Assembly (NCBI RefSeq): GCF_003063545.1 | Contig: NZ_NESD01000002.1 | Span: 248,001 to 312,000 of the forward strand | DNA: 64,000 nucleotides | DNA from: Limnohabitans sp. Jir61 | Lineage (GTDB): Bacteria > Pseudomonadota > Gammaproteobacteria > Burkholderiales > Burkholderiaceae_C | Reading direction: 5' to 3' | Position numbers and translations under genes: made by a program | Part shown: in pieces, positions 32,334-39,992 of the stretch | Layout: each line of letters begins with the position of its first letter | How positions within the stretch are numbered: the first letter of the stretch is position 1 | Notes under the pieces: generated by a model | The model's input: only the letters and a program-made list of their open reading frames with translations | Told to the model about the DNA's origin: nothing | Databases searched by the model: none

Positions 32334-32666
32334 ATGGCCATGTCGCGACTCCTCCACACGTTTTTGCTTGCCAGCTTTTTAGGACTGGCAGCATCACCTG
32401 CGTCGGCCAGTAACTGTGCAGAGGACATCGCGGCCGTCGACAAAGCACTTCGCAGCCAATACGGCGAAGACCGCAAATGGTGGCAAATCATTGCCTGCCC
32501 TGTAGTGATGGATGGCCAGCTTCGTAAAGACGCGGTGGTGAATGTGGAGCAAATCAAAGAGATCAGCTACTTTCGCAACATTGCTTACATGCAACATGCA
32601 CGAGGCGATGACAAGATGTGCAAAGAATCGCTGGTCAAGCCCAAACGCATGTTGCGTGTTTGGTAA
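32334..32666 (+). CDS. Small exported protein of unknown function
   Basis: About 110 residues (or 108 from the ATG at 32340) with a clear signal peptide ending at ASPASASN. The mature part has three cysteines (NCAED, IACPV, KMCKE) and no recognised domain. It follows the TolC stop by 3 bp and so is part of the ArsR-controlled efflux operon. It could be a periplasmic helper, but it is far too small and of the wrong composition to be the missing adaptor. Confidence 0.7.
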   Translation: MAMSRLLHTFLLASFLGLAASPASASNCAEDIAAVDKALRSQYGEDRKWWQIIACPVVMDGQLRKDAVVNVEQIKEISYFRNIAYMQHARGDDKMCKESLVKPKRMLRVW

Positions 32667-32770
32667 AGCGTCCAGCAAAGACAGGGAAATCCCTTGAAGA
32701 TAGTCTGAATCAAGATTGCTAGAATTTATACATAAGCAACTAACGAATTAGATTCTCAGAGGATTGACAA

Positions 32771-33076
32771 ATGAAAAAATTGACAGCCATCACCCTTTTG
32801 GCCCTTGCCAGCACAGGCGCATGGGCTAACGCTGATTTGGCCAAGAAAAACAACTGCTTGGCTTGCCATGCTGTAGACAAAAAAATTGTGGGCCCAGCCT
32901 ACCAAGACGTGGCCAAAAAATATGCCGGACAAGCCGATGCTGAAGCCAACCTGACCAAAAGCATCAAAGCTGGCGGTAGCGGCAAATGGGGTCCTATCCC
33001 CATGCCACCACAAGCGCAACTCAGCGATGCCGATGCAAAAACCCTTGCTGCATGGGTGTTGTCAGGCGCCAAGTAA
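32771..33076 (+). CDS. Monohaem class I cytochrome c
   Basis: 101-residue periplasmic cytochrome (c8/c551-like) with a signal peptide ending at GAWANA and one haem site CLACH. The axial methionine is in WGPIPMPPQ. The stretch around KAGGSGKWGPIPMP is strikingly like the C-terminal domain of the SoxD protein at 44105-45187, so it may exchange electrons with the same partners. It has its own terminator. Confidence 0.93.
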   Translation: MKKLTAITLLALASTGAWANADLAKKNNCLACHAVDKKIVGPAYQDVAKKYAGQADAEANLTKSIKAGGSGKWGPIPMPPQAQLSDADAKTLAAWVLSGAK

Positions 33077-33100
33077 TACGACTGGTACTCGTACCTTCAT

Positions 33101-33127
33101 GAGCTTCCCTCGGGAAGCTCTTTTTTT
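33101..33127 (+). terminator. Rho-independent terminator after cytochrome gene
   Basis: A 9-bp perfect hairpin GAGCTTCCC-TC-GGGAAGCTC is followed by seven T. Confidence 0.92.
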
Positions 33128-33150
33128 AGCATTTGCATAGAAAGAAAAAG

Positions 33151-33729
33151 ATGAAACTCAACATCACCCACCTCCTCGCAGCCCTCGGCTTGGCCACCTT
33201 GAGCCTGAACAGCGTCGCCGCTGACCCTGAATACCTGCGCATCATTGGCACTGACACCAAGTTCGTGGTGAAGAACGCCAAAGGCGAAGAGCGCGAAATA
33301 AAACGCGTCATGACACCCTGCGCCAAAAACAAAGGTTGGCTCCAACCCATGGTGCCGGTCGCAGGTGTTACCCCCGTTGGCGAGATTGAAATGCTCAACG
33401 CCATGAATGACCGCGATGCCATGTTGGTCGACATGCGTGAACCCGAAGACCGTGCCGCAGGCACCATCCCCGGTTCACACCACATCGTCTACACCGAAGT
33501 GTCTGCACGCATGGACGAACTGGGCTGCAAGAAAACAGCCAAAGGATGGGACTGTGCAAGCGCCAAAAAAGTGTTTGCGTTTTGCAATGGCCCCGTGTGC
33601 CCACAAAGCCCCACGGCCATTCTGGCTATGACACGTGATGGCTTCCCGGCTTCCAAAATTTATTACTATCGTGGCGGTATGTTGGACTGGGCAGCATTGG
33701 GCTTCCCCGTCCTCAAAGGCGATTTCTAA
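33151..33729 (+). CDS. Periplasmic rhodanese-like protein
   Basis: 192-residue exported protein from the ATG at 33151 (MKLNITHLLAALG), with a signal peptide ending near SVAADP. The rhodanese domain includes AMLVDMREPEDRAAG and an active-site-type cysteine in FCNGPVCPQS. The loop is FCNGPVC rather than the common CxxGxR, so the sulfur acceptor may differ. It probably moves sulfane sulfur in the periplasm, near Sox functions. Confidence 0.88.
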   Translation: MKLNITHLLAALGLATLSLNSVAADPEYLRIIGTDTKFVVKNAKGEEREIKRVMTPCAKNKGWLQPMVPVAGVTPVGEIEMLNAMNDRDAMLVDMREPEDRAAGTIPGSHHIVYTEVSARMDELGCKKTAKGWDCASAKKVFAFCNGPVCPQSPTAILAMTRDGFPASKIYYYRGGMLDWAALGFPVLKGDF

Positions 33730-33740
33730 AGAGGCACTTC

Positions 33741-34640
33741 ATGCACACCAATTGGATCCAAGACACACAGGCATTGCTCAACAGCAAAGATGAATCGGCA
33801 CCCACACGTCGCCTCGCTTTGCAAACTGCACTGGGCTTGGGGTACGCCGCTTCGGCCATGCCCTTGATCGCACAGACCGCCATTCAAACTTCAGGTGAAG
33901 GCTTGATCGAAGGCGAAGTCACGATTGACGTCAATGGTTTCAAAATGCCAGCCTACCGCTCGGCGCCCAAAGGTAAAACCGACTTGCCCGTGGTCTTGGT
34001 GATTTCCGAAATTTTTGGTGTGCATGAATACATTGCCGACGTGACGCGCCGCTTTGCCAAAGCCGGCTACTTGGCCATTGCACCCGAGCTGTTTGTGCGC
34101 CAAGGTGATCCCAGCATGTATGGCGAAATTGCCAAGCTGCAAGCAGAGATCATCTCCAAAGTGCCAGACGCACAAGTGATGGCCGACTTAGATGCCGCCT
34201 TGCAATGGGCAGGCAAAAACGGTGGCAATGCTAACCGTGCGGCCATCACTGGTTTTTGCTGGGGGGGTCGCATCACATGGCTCTACGCAGAGCACAACCC
34301 CAAGGTCAAAGCAGGTGTGGCTTGGTACGGTCGCATGGAGGGCCAAACCAATGTCAACAACCCAAAGCACCCGATTGAATTAGCCGCTTCTTTGAAAGCA
34401 CCTGTGCTGGGTTTGTACGGCGGGGCCGACACTGGCATTCCCGTCACATCGATCAACAACATGAAAGAAGCCTTGGCGCAAGCTGCATCAAAAGGCAACA
34501 AAGCGGCCAAGGCCAGTGAGTTTGTGTTGTACCCAGATGCACCGCACGCGTTTCATGCCGACTACCGTGCCAGCTTCCGTGCAGCACCTGCGGCAGATGG
34601 CTGGAGCCGCGCTATAGCTTGGCTCAAGCAATACGTTTAA
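33741..34640 (+). CDS. Dienelactone hydrolase family protein, exported
   Basis: 299-residue alpha/beta hydrolase. The nucleophile is a cysteine in GFCWGGR (around residue 174), with an aspartate in LYGGADTGIP and a histidine in PHAFHADYR, the DLH triad. The N-terminal TRRLALQTALGLGYAAS looks like a Tat signal, so the enzyme may act in the periplasm. It follows the periplasmic rhodanese gene by 11 bp. The substrate is unknown. Confidence 0.88.
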   Translation: MHTNWIQDTQALLNSKDESAPTRRLALQTALGLGYAASAMPLIAQTAIQTSGEGLIEGEVTIDVNGFKMPAYRSAPKGKTDLPVVLVISEIFGVHEYIADVTRRFAKAGYLAIAPELFVRQGDPSMYGEIAKLQAEIISKVPDAQVMADLDAALQWAGKNGGNANRAAITGFCWGGRITWLYAEHNPKVKAGVAWYGRMEGQTNVNNPKHPIELAASLKAPVLGLYGGADTGIPVTSINNMKEALAQAASKGNKAAKASEFVLYPDAPHAFHADYRASFRAAPAADGWSRAIAWLKQYV

Positions 34641-34651
34641 GCGAACAACGC

Positions 34652-35047
34652 TTAGGCCACAAACACCCGCGCTTTGCGCGGTGTGAGCACCAAGGTCTCC
34701 CCCTCTGTAAATCCCTGCTCGTAGAACTGCGATGCAGGGATTTGCGCTTCAATGATCTGCTCGTCAGACGGGCTGTCGCCTTCTGCGGCAATCAGCTCAA
34801 GGCGGGCAATCGGCCCCACCACAATCGCACGCGTGAGCTTAGCGACGATGCCTTCTTCGCCATGGGTGTAGCGACGCACATCCAAGTCATGCGGACGCAC
34901 ATAGGCAAAGGCTTTGGCATCTTGTGTGTCATGGTGCTCAGGGCTTGCCACGCGCACAGTTTGGTCTTCCACACCGATGTGCATTTCGCCTTCGTGGGCT
35001 CGGCCATGGAACAAGTTCACATCGCCCAAGAAGCCATACACAACGTA
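34652..35047 (-). pseudogene. cysA: Remnant of sulfate ABC transporter ATPase CysA (C-terminal TOBE part)
   Basis: About 130 codons match only the C-terminal regulatory/TOBE domain of CysA, starting at VYGFLGDVNLFHGRAHEG and running to the natural end. Walker A, signature and Walker B motifs are absent. Upstream of the match is the terminator of the beta-barrel gene, not coding sequence. The reading frame itself is undamaged. With sbp still present at 35715-36728 but cysT and cysW missing, this is best read as the scar of a deletion in an sbp-cysT-cysW-cysA operon. Confidence 0.8.
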
Positions 35048-35057
35048 GCCGTATAAA

Positions 35058-35081
35058 GAAAAAGCCCGCATGCATGCGGGC
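35058..35081 (-). terminator. Rho-independent terminator of the beta-barrel gene
   Basis: In minus orientation the 18-base perfect palindrome GCCCGCATGCATGCGGGC is followed by TTTTTCTTT. It lies between the beta-barrel gene and the cysA remnant. Confidence 0.88.
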
Positions 35082-35108
35082 AGTTAGATGATCCATCGAC
35101 ACTCATCA

Positions 35109-35648
35109 TTAAAACTTATAGCGAAGTCCAATGCCAATGGCGGTAGAAGTGGCCTTTTCGCTAGGGATACGTTTTGTTTTGGTGTAATCAGCAGTGATAC
35201 CCCATTGGGAATGGATTTTGTGCGACACACCCAAGCCATAAATGGTGTGCGCATAGGTGGCCTGCTGACTCGAGCCATTTTGGAACACAACTTCCTGTGT
35301 GCCGTATTGACGGCCTAACTTGACATAGCCACCCCACGACTCATTCAAACCAATAAATGGACGAAAACTAAAGCCATATCCATCAATCACTTTAAGCGTC
35401 ATAGGTGTGCCCGCATTGGAAGCGTCAGATGAGCTTTGCAGACCACCAAAGACACCTCCTTCGATGGCCAAGTTATCAATCGCCACATAACTCAGACCAA
35501 GCCCAAGCGTTGAGGGCTTGTAAGTTCCGAGGCTTTCAGTTTTTAAAGTCGCCAAAGAGTAATTGATACCGCCAAACAAATCACCCGCTTTTTGGGCGTA
35601 GCCACAAAAGCTCATAGAAGCCAGCAAAAATGCAAATAGGTATTTCAT
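35109..35648 (-). CDS. Small outer-membrane beta-barrel protein
   Basis: 179 residues from the ATG at 35648 (MKYLFAFLLASMSFCGYAQ), with a signal peptide and alternating amphipathic strands ending in the outer-membrane assembly signature with terminal Phe (GLRYKF). It resembles OmpA-like/opacity 8-stranded barrels. It stands between sbp and the cysA remnant, where cysT and cysW are expected, so it may have been inserted or brought in by a deletion. A 7-bp hairpin (35680-35695) separates it from sbp. Confidence 0.8.
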   Translation of the reverse strand: MKYLFAFLLASMSFCGYAQKAGDLFGGINYSLATLKTESLGTYKPSTLGLGLSYVAIDNLAIEGGVFGGLQSSSDASNAGTPMTLKVIDGYGFSFRPFIGLNESWGGYVKLGRQYGTQEVVFQNGSSQQATYAHTIYGLGVSHKIHSQWGITADYTKTKRIPSEKATSTAIGIGLRYKF

Positions 35649-35714
35649 AGGCATCAATCATCAACTTTATTAGATTGTAGGACTTTCAAAAGTCCCCACA
35701 AATCCTGTACCCAC

Positions 35715-36728
35715 TTACTTCTTGAGATAGATTTGATCAAAGTTCGCGCCGTCCGCAAAGTGCTCTTTGGTGGCTTTGCTCCAGCCGCCAAATGATTTAT
35801 CGATGGTGACCAAGTTCAGCTTAGGGAACTGCTTGGCGTATTTGGCTTGGGCTTTAGGAGATGTAGGGCGGTAGAAGTTTTTGCCTGCAATGTCTTGGCC
35901 TTCTTCGCTGTAAAGATATTCCAAATACGCTTGTGACACGGCACGCGTACCCTTCTTGTCCACATTTTTGTCAACCACGGTGACAGCGGGTTCCGCGAGG
36001 ATAGAAATGGAAGGTACGACCACATCAAACTTAGCGCCGAATTCTTTTTCGAGCAAGTAAGCTTCGTTTTCCCAAGCGATCAAGACATCACCTTGGTTGC
36101 GTTGTGCAAACGTGATGATGGAGCCACGGGCGCCAGTGTCGAGCACGGGCACATTCTCATAGAGTTTCTTCACAAAGTCTTTGGCTTTTGCATCGCCACC
36201 GTATTTCCGCTTGGCAAATTCCCAAGCAGCCAAGTAGTTCCATCGTGCGCCACCCGATGTTTTGGGGTTGGGTGTGATGACACTGATGCCGGGCTTGACC
36301 AAGTCGTCCCAGTCTTTGATGCCCTTGGGGTTGCCCTGGCGCACCACCAACACGATGGTGGAGGTGTAAGGCGACGAGTTGTGTGGCAAACGCTTTTGCC
36401 AGTCTTGGGGAATGAGGCCACCGTTTTTGTACAAGGCATCAATGTCACCGGCCAATGCCAAGGTGACCACGTCTGCATCAATGCCGTCAATGACCGAGCG
36501 GGCTTGTTTGCCCGAGCCACTATGCGACTGCTTGATGGTCACGTCTTGGCCAGTTTGTGCTTTCCAGTGTTTGGCGAAGGCGGCGTTGAACTCGCTGTAC
36601 AACTCGCGGGTCGGGTCGTACGACACGTTGAGCAAGGTGACGGGGGCGGTTTGTGCAGTTGCCAAACCGCTCACAGCTACAAAGGCTGTGGCCACCAGAG
36701 TTTTGAGAAAGTGTTTGCGTTGAATCAT
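35715..36728 (-). CDS. sbp: Sulfate/thiosulfate ABC transporter substrate-binding protein
   Basis: 337-residue periplasmic sulfate-binding protein with a signal peptide ending near GLATAQT and the family motifs [45 protein letters not shown] and [10 protein letters not shown]. The matching permease and an intact ATPase are absent from the window, so it must work with a transporter encoded elsewhere or be an orphan. Its leader can fold into a perfect three-way junction that pairs the ribosome-binding site (AAAGGGA). Confidence 0.93.
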   Translation of the reverse strand: MIQRKHFLKTLVATAFVAVSGLATAQTAPVTLLNVSYDPTRELYSEFNAAFAKHWKAQTGQDVTIKQSHSGSGKQARSVIDGIDADVVTLALAGDIDALYKNGGLIPQDWQKRLPHNSSPYTSTIVLVVRQGNPKGIKDWDDLVKPGISVITPNPKTSGGARWNYLAAWEFAKRKYGGDAKAKDFVKKLYENVPVLDTGARGSIITFAQRNQGDVLIAWENEAYLLEKEFGAKFDVVVPSISILAEPAVTVVDKNVDKKGTRAVSQAYLEYLYSEEGQDIAGKNFYRPTSPKAQAKYAKQFPKLNLVTIDKSFGGWSKATKEHFADGANFDQIYLKK

Positions 36729-36731
36729 TGT

Positions 36732-36797
36732 GTTCCCTTTGAATCCATCTAAATTTGCGATGGATGGATTCTTGGCGCAACAGCGCCAAAAGGGAAC
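36732..36797 (-). promoter_or_regulatory. Three-way-junction RNA leader of sbp, riboswitch-like
   Basis: Read in minus direction: P1 GTTCCCTTT (36789-36797) pairs with AAAGGGAAC (36732-36740). Inside it are P2 TGGCGC-tgtt-GCGCCA (36773-36788) and P3 GAATCCATC/GATGGATTC (36763-36771 with 36741-36749) with a 13-base loop. All three helices are perfect and the junction has only one unpaired base. The 3' strand of P1 contains the Shine-Dalgarno sequence, 3 bases of spacer from the helix end to the ATG. This is the layout of a translational switch. Ligand and Rfam membership are unknown. Confidence 0.7.
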
Positions 36798-36841
36798 GAC
36801 AGAGTTTTTGGTAGTTAATTACCGAAACATCTAAGCCAGTG

Positions 36842-37732
36842 TCAAAGCGCGTTCAATGGGATTTTGAGGTACGACACACCGTTGTTGTCCTTGGGCGGAA
36901 ACGCCCCCGCGCGAATATTGATTTGCACCGCCGGCAAGATGAGCACCGGCATAGCCAAGGTAGCGTCACGTTCAGTGCGCATGCGCACAAACTCTGCTTC
37001 GTCGATGCCATCGTGCAAATGAATGTTGTTTGCGCGTTGCTCGGCCACTGTGGTTTCAAACTTCACGTCACGCGTCTCGGGCGGGTAGTCGTGGCACATG
37101 AACAAGCGGGTGTTGCCTGGCAGGCTCAAAATTTTGCGAGCTGACGCATAGAGGGTTTTGGCGCAACCGCCAGGAAAGTCACAGCGTGCCGAGCCCACAT
37201 CGGGCATGAACAAGGTGTCACCCACAAACACCGCATCACCTACTTGATAGGCCACACAGGCGGGCGTATGCCCCGGCACATAAATGGCTTGGGCACGTAA
37301 GTTACCAATGGCAAATGTTTCATCCATTTGCAACAGATGGTCAAACTGTGTGCCGTCTTCTTTGAAGCTAGCTTCTAAATTAAAGATGCCTTTGAACACA
37401 CGCTGCACTGCAGTGATGTGGTCGCCAATCGCGGTTTGTCCACCCAACTTCGCCTTGAGATAAGGGGCTGCAGTGAGGTGGTCAGCATGGGCATGGGTTT
37501 CTAAAATCCATTGCACTTGCAGGTTTTTCTCACGCACAAACGCGATGACTTTGTCTGCCGACTCAGTGCTGGTGCGTCCTGATTTGGGGTCGTAATCGAG
37601 CACCGAATCAATGATGGCGCAAGCACTGCCCTCTTTCTCATAAACCACATAGGTCACGGTCCAAGTGGCTGGATCGAAGATGCCGTGAACGATCGGGTTC
37701 AGTGCAGCGGACATAGATAAGCTCTGGTTCAT
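36842..37732 (-). CDS. MBL-fold hydrolase, persulfide dioxygenase-like (ETHE1/Blh)
   Basis: 296-residue metallo-beta-lactamase-fold protein with the non-haem iron motif HAHADHLTAAPYLK (residues about 81-94), GHTPACVAY, DTLFMPDVGSARCDFPGG and CHDYPPETR. These match the persulfide dioxygenase branch (ETHE1 and bacterial Blh), which oxidises glutathione persulfide to sulfite. It is divergent from two small YeeE/YedE genes, the same trio as in BigR-controlled operons. It is probably the cytosolic arm of sulfide detoxification. Confidence 0.9.
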   Translation of the reverse strand: MNQSLSMSAALNPIVHGIFDPATWTVTYVVYEKEGSACAIIDSVLDYDPKSGRTSTESADKVIAFVREKNLQVQWILETHAHADHLTAAPYLKAKLGGQTAIGDHITAVQRVFKGIFNLEASFKEDGTQFDHLLQMDETFAIGNLRAQAIYVPGHTPACVAYQVGDAVFVGDTLFMPDVGSARCDFPGGCAKTLYASARKILSLPGNTRLFMCHDYPPETRDVKFETTVAEQRANNIHLHDGIDEAEFVRMRTERDATLAMPVLILPAVQINIRAGAFPPKDNNGVSYLKIPLNAL

Positions 37733-37771
37733 AAGGGCACAATAATATAGGTAACTTTAGATATACGTAGT

Positions 37772-38209
37772 ATGCAAATCGATTGGCTTCATTTCACACC
37801 CTGGCCTGCCTTGTTAGGCGGAATTTTGCTTGGCATAGCGGCGGGCGCGTTGTTTTTAAACAGTGGACGCATCTTGGGCGTCACTGGTATTTTGGAAGGT
37901 CTTCTGACGCCTAAGTCTGCTGATTCCCCCTGGCGTTTCACATTTTTACTCGGTATGTTTGCAGCACCATGGGTAGCCAAATTCATCCTGCCTGCGGAGC
38001 TGGTGCATACCCCTCGCATTGATGCGAATTGGGCCATGGTCATTGCAGCAGGTTTGCTGGTGGGCTTTGGCACACGCTGGGGTGCGGGTTGTACCAGTGG
38101 TCATGGTATTTGCGGCCTCAGTCGCTTGTCGGCGCGCTCTTTGGTCGCTACTTTGTCTTTCATGAGCACGGGGTTCATCACCGTGTTTGTGATTCGCCAT
38201 GTGTTGTGA
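37772..38209 (+). CDS. YeeE/YedE (DUF395) half-size membrane protein A
   Basis: 145-residue membrane protein with about four helices and the DUF395 core FGTRWGAGCTSGHGICGLSRLS containing a conserved cysteine. Together with the next gene it forms a split version of the full-length YeeE/YedE (TsuA-type) transporters that move thiosulfate or sulfur-containing anions. The start is 40 bp from the divergent persulfide dioxygenase gene. Confidence 0.88.
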   Translation: MQIDWLHFTPWPALLGGILLGIAAGALFLNSGRILGVTGILEGLLTPKSADSPWRFTFLLGMFAAPWVAKFILPAELVHTPRIDANWAMVIAAGLLVGFGTRWGAGCTSGHGICGLSRLSARSLVATLSFMSTGFITVFVIRHVL

Positions 38210-38219
38210 GGTGTCTTAC

Positions 38220-38645
38220 ATGCAACGCGTGATTGAATTTGTGTTGGGCCTCACCTTTGGCTTGGGCTTGTTGATTTCTGGCATGACAGACCCCGGCAAG
38301 GTGCAAGGTTTTTTAGACTTGGCTGGTTTGTGGGACCCCTCGTTGGCTTTTGTCATGGGCGGCGGCGTGATGGTCGGATTTCTTGCCTTTGGCTGGGCCA
38401 AGAAGAAAACGTGCAGCCTCTCAGGTGCGCCTTTTCATTGGCCTGAGATGACGCAAATCGACCGGCCATTGGTGCTGGGCAGTTTGATGTTTGGCTTGGG
38501 CTGGGGGCTGGCAGGCTTTTGCCCTGGCCCCGCTCTGGTGGCCATGGCCTCTGGCAATGACAAAGCCTTGATATTTGTACTGGCGATGATGGTTGGCATG
38601 GCGCTGTTCGAGCTTTTCAAAAAAAAGAGACAATTGAAGGCTTGA
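38220..38645 (+). CDS. YeeE/YedE half-size membrane protein B (DUF6691)
   Basis: 141-residue membrane protein, start at ATG 38220 (MQRVIEFVLGLTFG). It carries GLLISGMTDPGKVQGFLDL and GLGWGLAGFCPGPALV, the second-half signature of split DUF395 transporters, with one conserved cysteine in FCPGP. It follows half A by 10 bp and is expected to pair with it. Confidence 0.88.
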   Translation: MQRVIEFVLGLTFGLGLLISGMTDPGKVQGFLDLAGLWDPSLAFVMGGGVMVGFLAFGWAKKKTCSLSGAPFHWPEMTQIDRPLVLGSLMFGLGWGLAGFCPGPALVAMASGNDKALIFVLAMMVGMALFELFKKKRQLKA

Positions 38646-38670
38646 CCGCCACTGACCATTGGGGAACTTT

Positions 38671-39732
38671 GTGAACTTGACCAACTTGATTGAAACCTTC
38701 GGAGACCACTCGGTATTGGCCGTGGGTGGTGCGCTCATTGGTTTGTTTTTTGGTTTTTTTGCGCAACGTTCAAAGTTTTGTGCACGTGCCGCTGTCATTG
38801 AATGCTGCGATGGCACCTGGGGCTCGCGTTTGGCGGTGTGGTTGATGGGTTTTGCTGTGGCCATTCTGGCGGTGCAAGCCATTGTGTTGGTGGGTTTCTT
38901 GAAACCTGAAAGCTCGCGTCATCTGGGTTCGCCCGGCAGCATCTCTGGTGCTGTGGTGGGTGGCCTGATGTTTGGTATGGGCATGATCATGACGCGTGGC
39001 TGCGCCAGCCGTTTGTTAATTCTTTCGGCCAACGGTAATTTGCGCGCCCTGCTCTCTGGTTTGGTGTTTGCTGTAACCGTGCAAGCCTCTATCTCTGGAC
39101 TTTTGGCACCCGCACGTCAGTGGGTCACATCTCTGTGGATGGTCGAGGGTGGCCCTGACCGCAATTTGCTCAATCTCACCAGCACATGGCTGGGTTTGGT
39201 CATAGGTATTGCCATGGGAGCTGTGGCACTTTGGCGCCTGCGTCACAGCGAAGACAGTAGCAGCAACACTTGGAACTGGGCCGGTGCGTTTGTCGGTTTG
39301 GCCATCGCCTTGGGTTGGGGTTTCACGCAACTCATTGCAGGCGTGTCGTTCGAACCGATCCCCGTTCAAAGCTTGAGTTTCAGCAGCCCTTCAGCAGAAT
39401 GGTTGATGCGCACCCTCTCCACGACCACCGCACCTAACTTTGGTTTTGATGCGGGCTTATTGCCAGGTGTATTTATTGGATCATTGGTGGCGAGCGTGAT
39501 GTTTGGTGAATTCAAGTTTGAAGGCTTTCAAACTGAAAACAAACTGGGTCACTACCTGACAGGCGCCGTGTTGATGGGCTTTGGCGCTGTCATGGCGGGT
39601 GGTTGCACCGTGGGCTCAGGCATGAGTGGTGGTGCCATCTTCTCAAACACCGCGTGGCTCACACTGGTGTCGATCATCTTAGGGGCTGGATTGACTTACA
39701 AAGCGCTCAAGTCCATCAACAGCCCTATCTGA
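38671..39732 (+). CDS. YeeE/YedE family transporter, TsuA-like, copy 1
   Basis: 353-residue membrane protein with about ten helices. The GTG at 38671 is chosen because GGGGA lies 5 bases upstream and the next residues (NLTNLIETFG) match the start of the paralogue at 49240. Conserved cysteines occur in RSKFCARAAVIE, TRGCASRLLILSANGNLRALLSG and MAGGCTVGSGMSGG. These correspond to the thiosulfate-handling cysteines proposed for TsuA. It likely imports thiosulfate or a related anion. It is the third gene in the operon with the split pair. Confidence 0.88.
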   Translation: MNLTNLIETFGDHSVLAVGGALIGLFFGFFAQRSKFCARAAVIECCDGTWGSRLAVWLMGFAVAILAVQAIVLVGFLKPESSRHLGSPGSISGAVVGGLMFGMGMIMTRGCASRLLILSANGNLRALLSGLVFAVTVQASISGLLAPARQWVTSLWMVEGGPDRNLLNLTSTWLGLVIGIAMGAVALWRLRHSEDSSSNTWNWAGAFVGLAIALGWGFTQLIAGVSFEPIPVQSLSFSSPSAEWLMRTLSTTTAPNFGFDAGLLPGVFIGSLVASVMFGEFKFEGFQTENKLGHYLTGAVLMGFGAVMAGGCTVGSGMSGGAIFSNTAWLTLVSIILGAGLTYKALKSINSPI

Positions 39733-39738
39733 AACAAC

Positions 39739-39966
39739 TTATTCAGCAACGGCGCAGGCAGTGCCCTCGGGCACGCCGAGCTTGCGCAAGATGATGCCCA
39801 TGGGGCAAAAGTTGGTAAAGCCAAACTGAAACAAGTTCAGTCCTACAAATGCCGTGAAGGCCAAAGCCCAGTGGCTCACAAACAATGGGCTCGTCTCCAC
39901 ACCCAAAGCCAGTGACACCATGATGAACAAGCCCGCAACAATGCGGATGTAACGTTCGACAGTCAT
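39739..39966 (-). CDS. DUF2892 (YgaP-type) small membrane protein
   Basis: 75-residue protein with two membrane helices and the DUF2892 ending FTNFCPMGIILRKLGV. It is the last gene of the sox cluster, 26 bp after soxB, and convergent with the TsuA-like gene. In E. coli YgaP such helices anchor a rhodanese. Here it is free-standing and could help in sulfur or thiocyanate transfer at the membrane. Confidence 0.87.
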   Translation of the reverse strand: MTVERYIRIVAGLFIMVSLALGVETSPLFVSHWALAFTAFVGLNLFQFGFTNFCPMGIILRKLGVPEGTACAVAE

Positions 39967-39992
39967 TTCAATTACTCCAATTTAAATTCGTT

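Noticed and set aside
32334..32666. Small exported protein as the missing RND adaptor
   Set aside because: Adaptors have about 350 or more residues with lipoyl and barrel domains; this mature protein has about 85 residues and none of these.
34652..35071. The cysA remnant as an intact small molybdate/TOBE-binding gene
   Set aside because: The matching part begins in mid-domain, and the frame upstream of the match runs into the neighbouring gene's terminator, so a functional start is unlikely.
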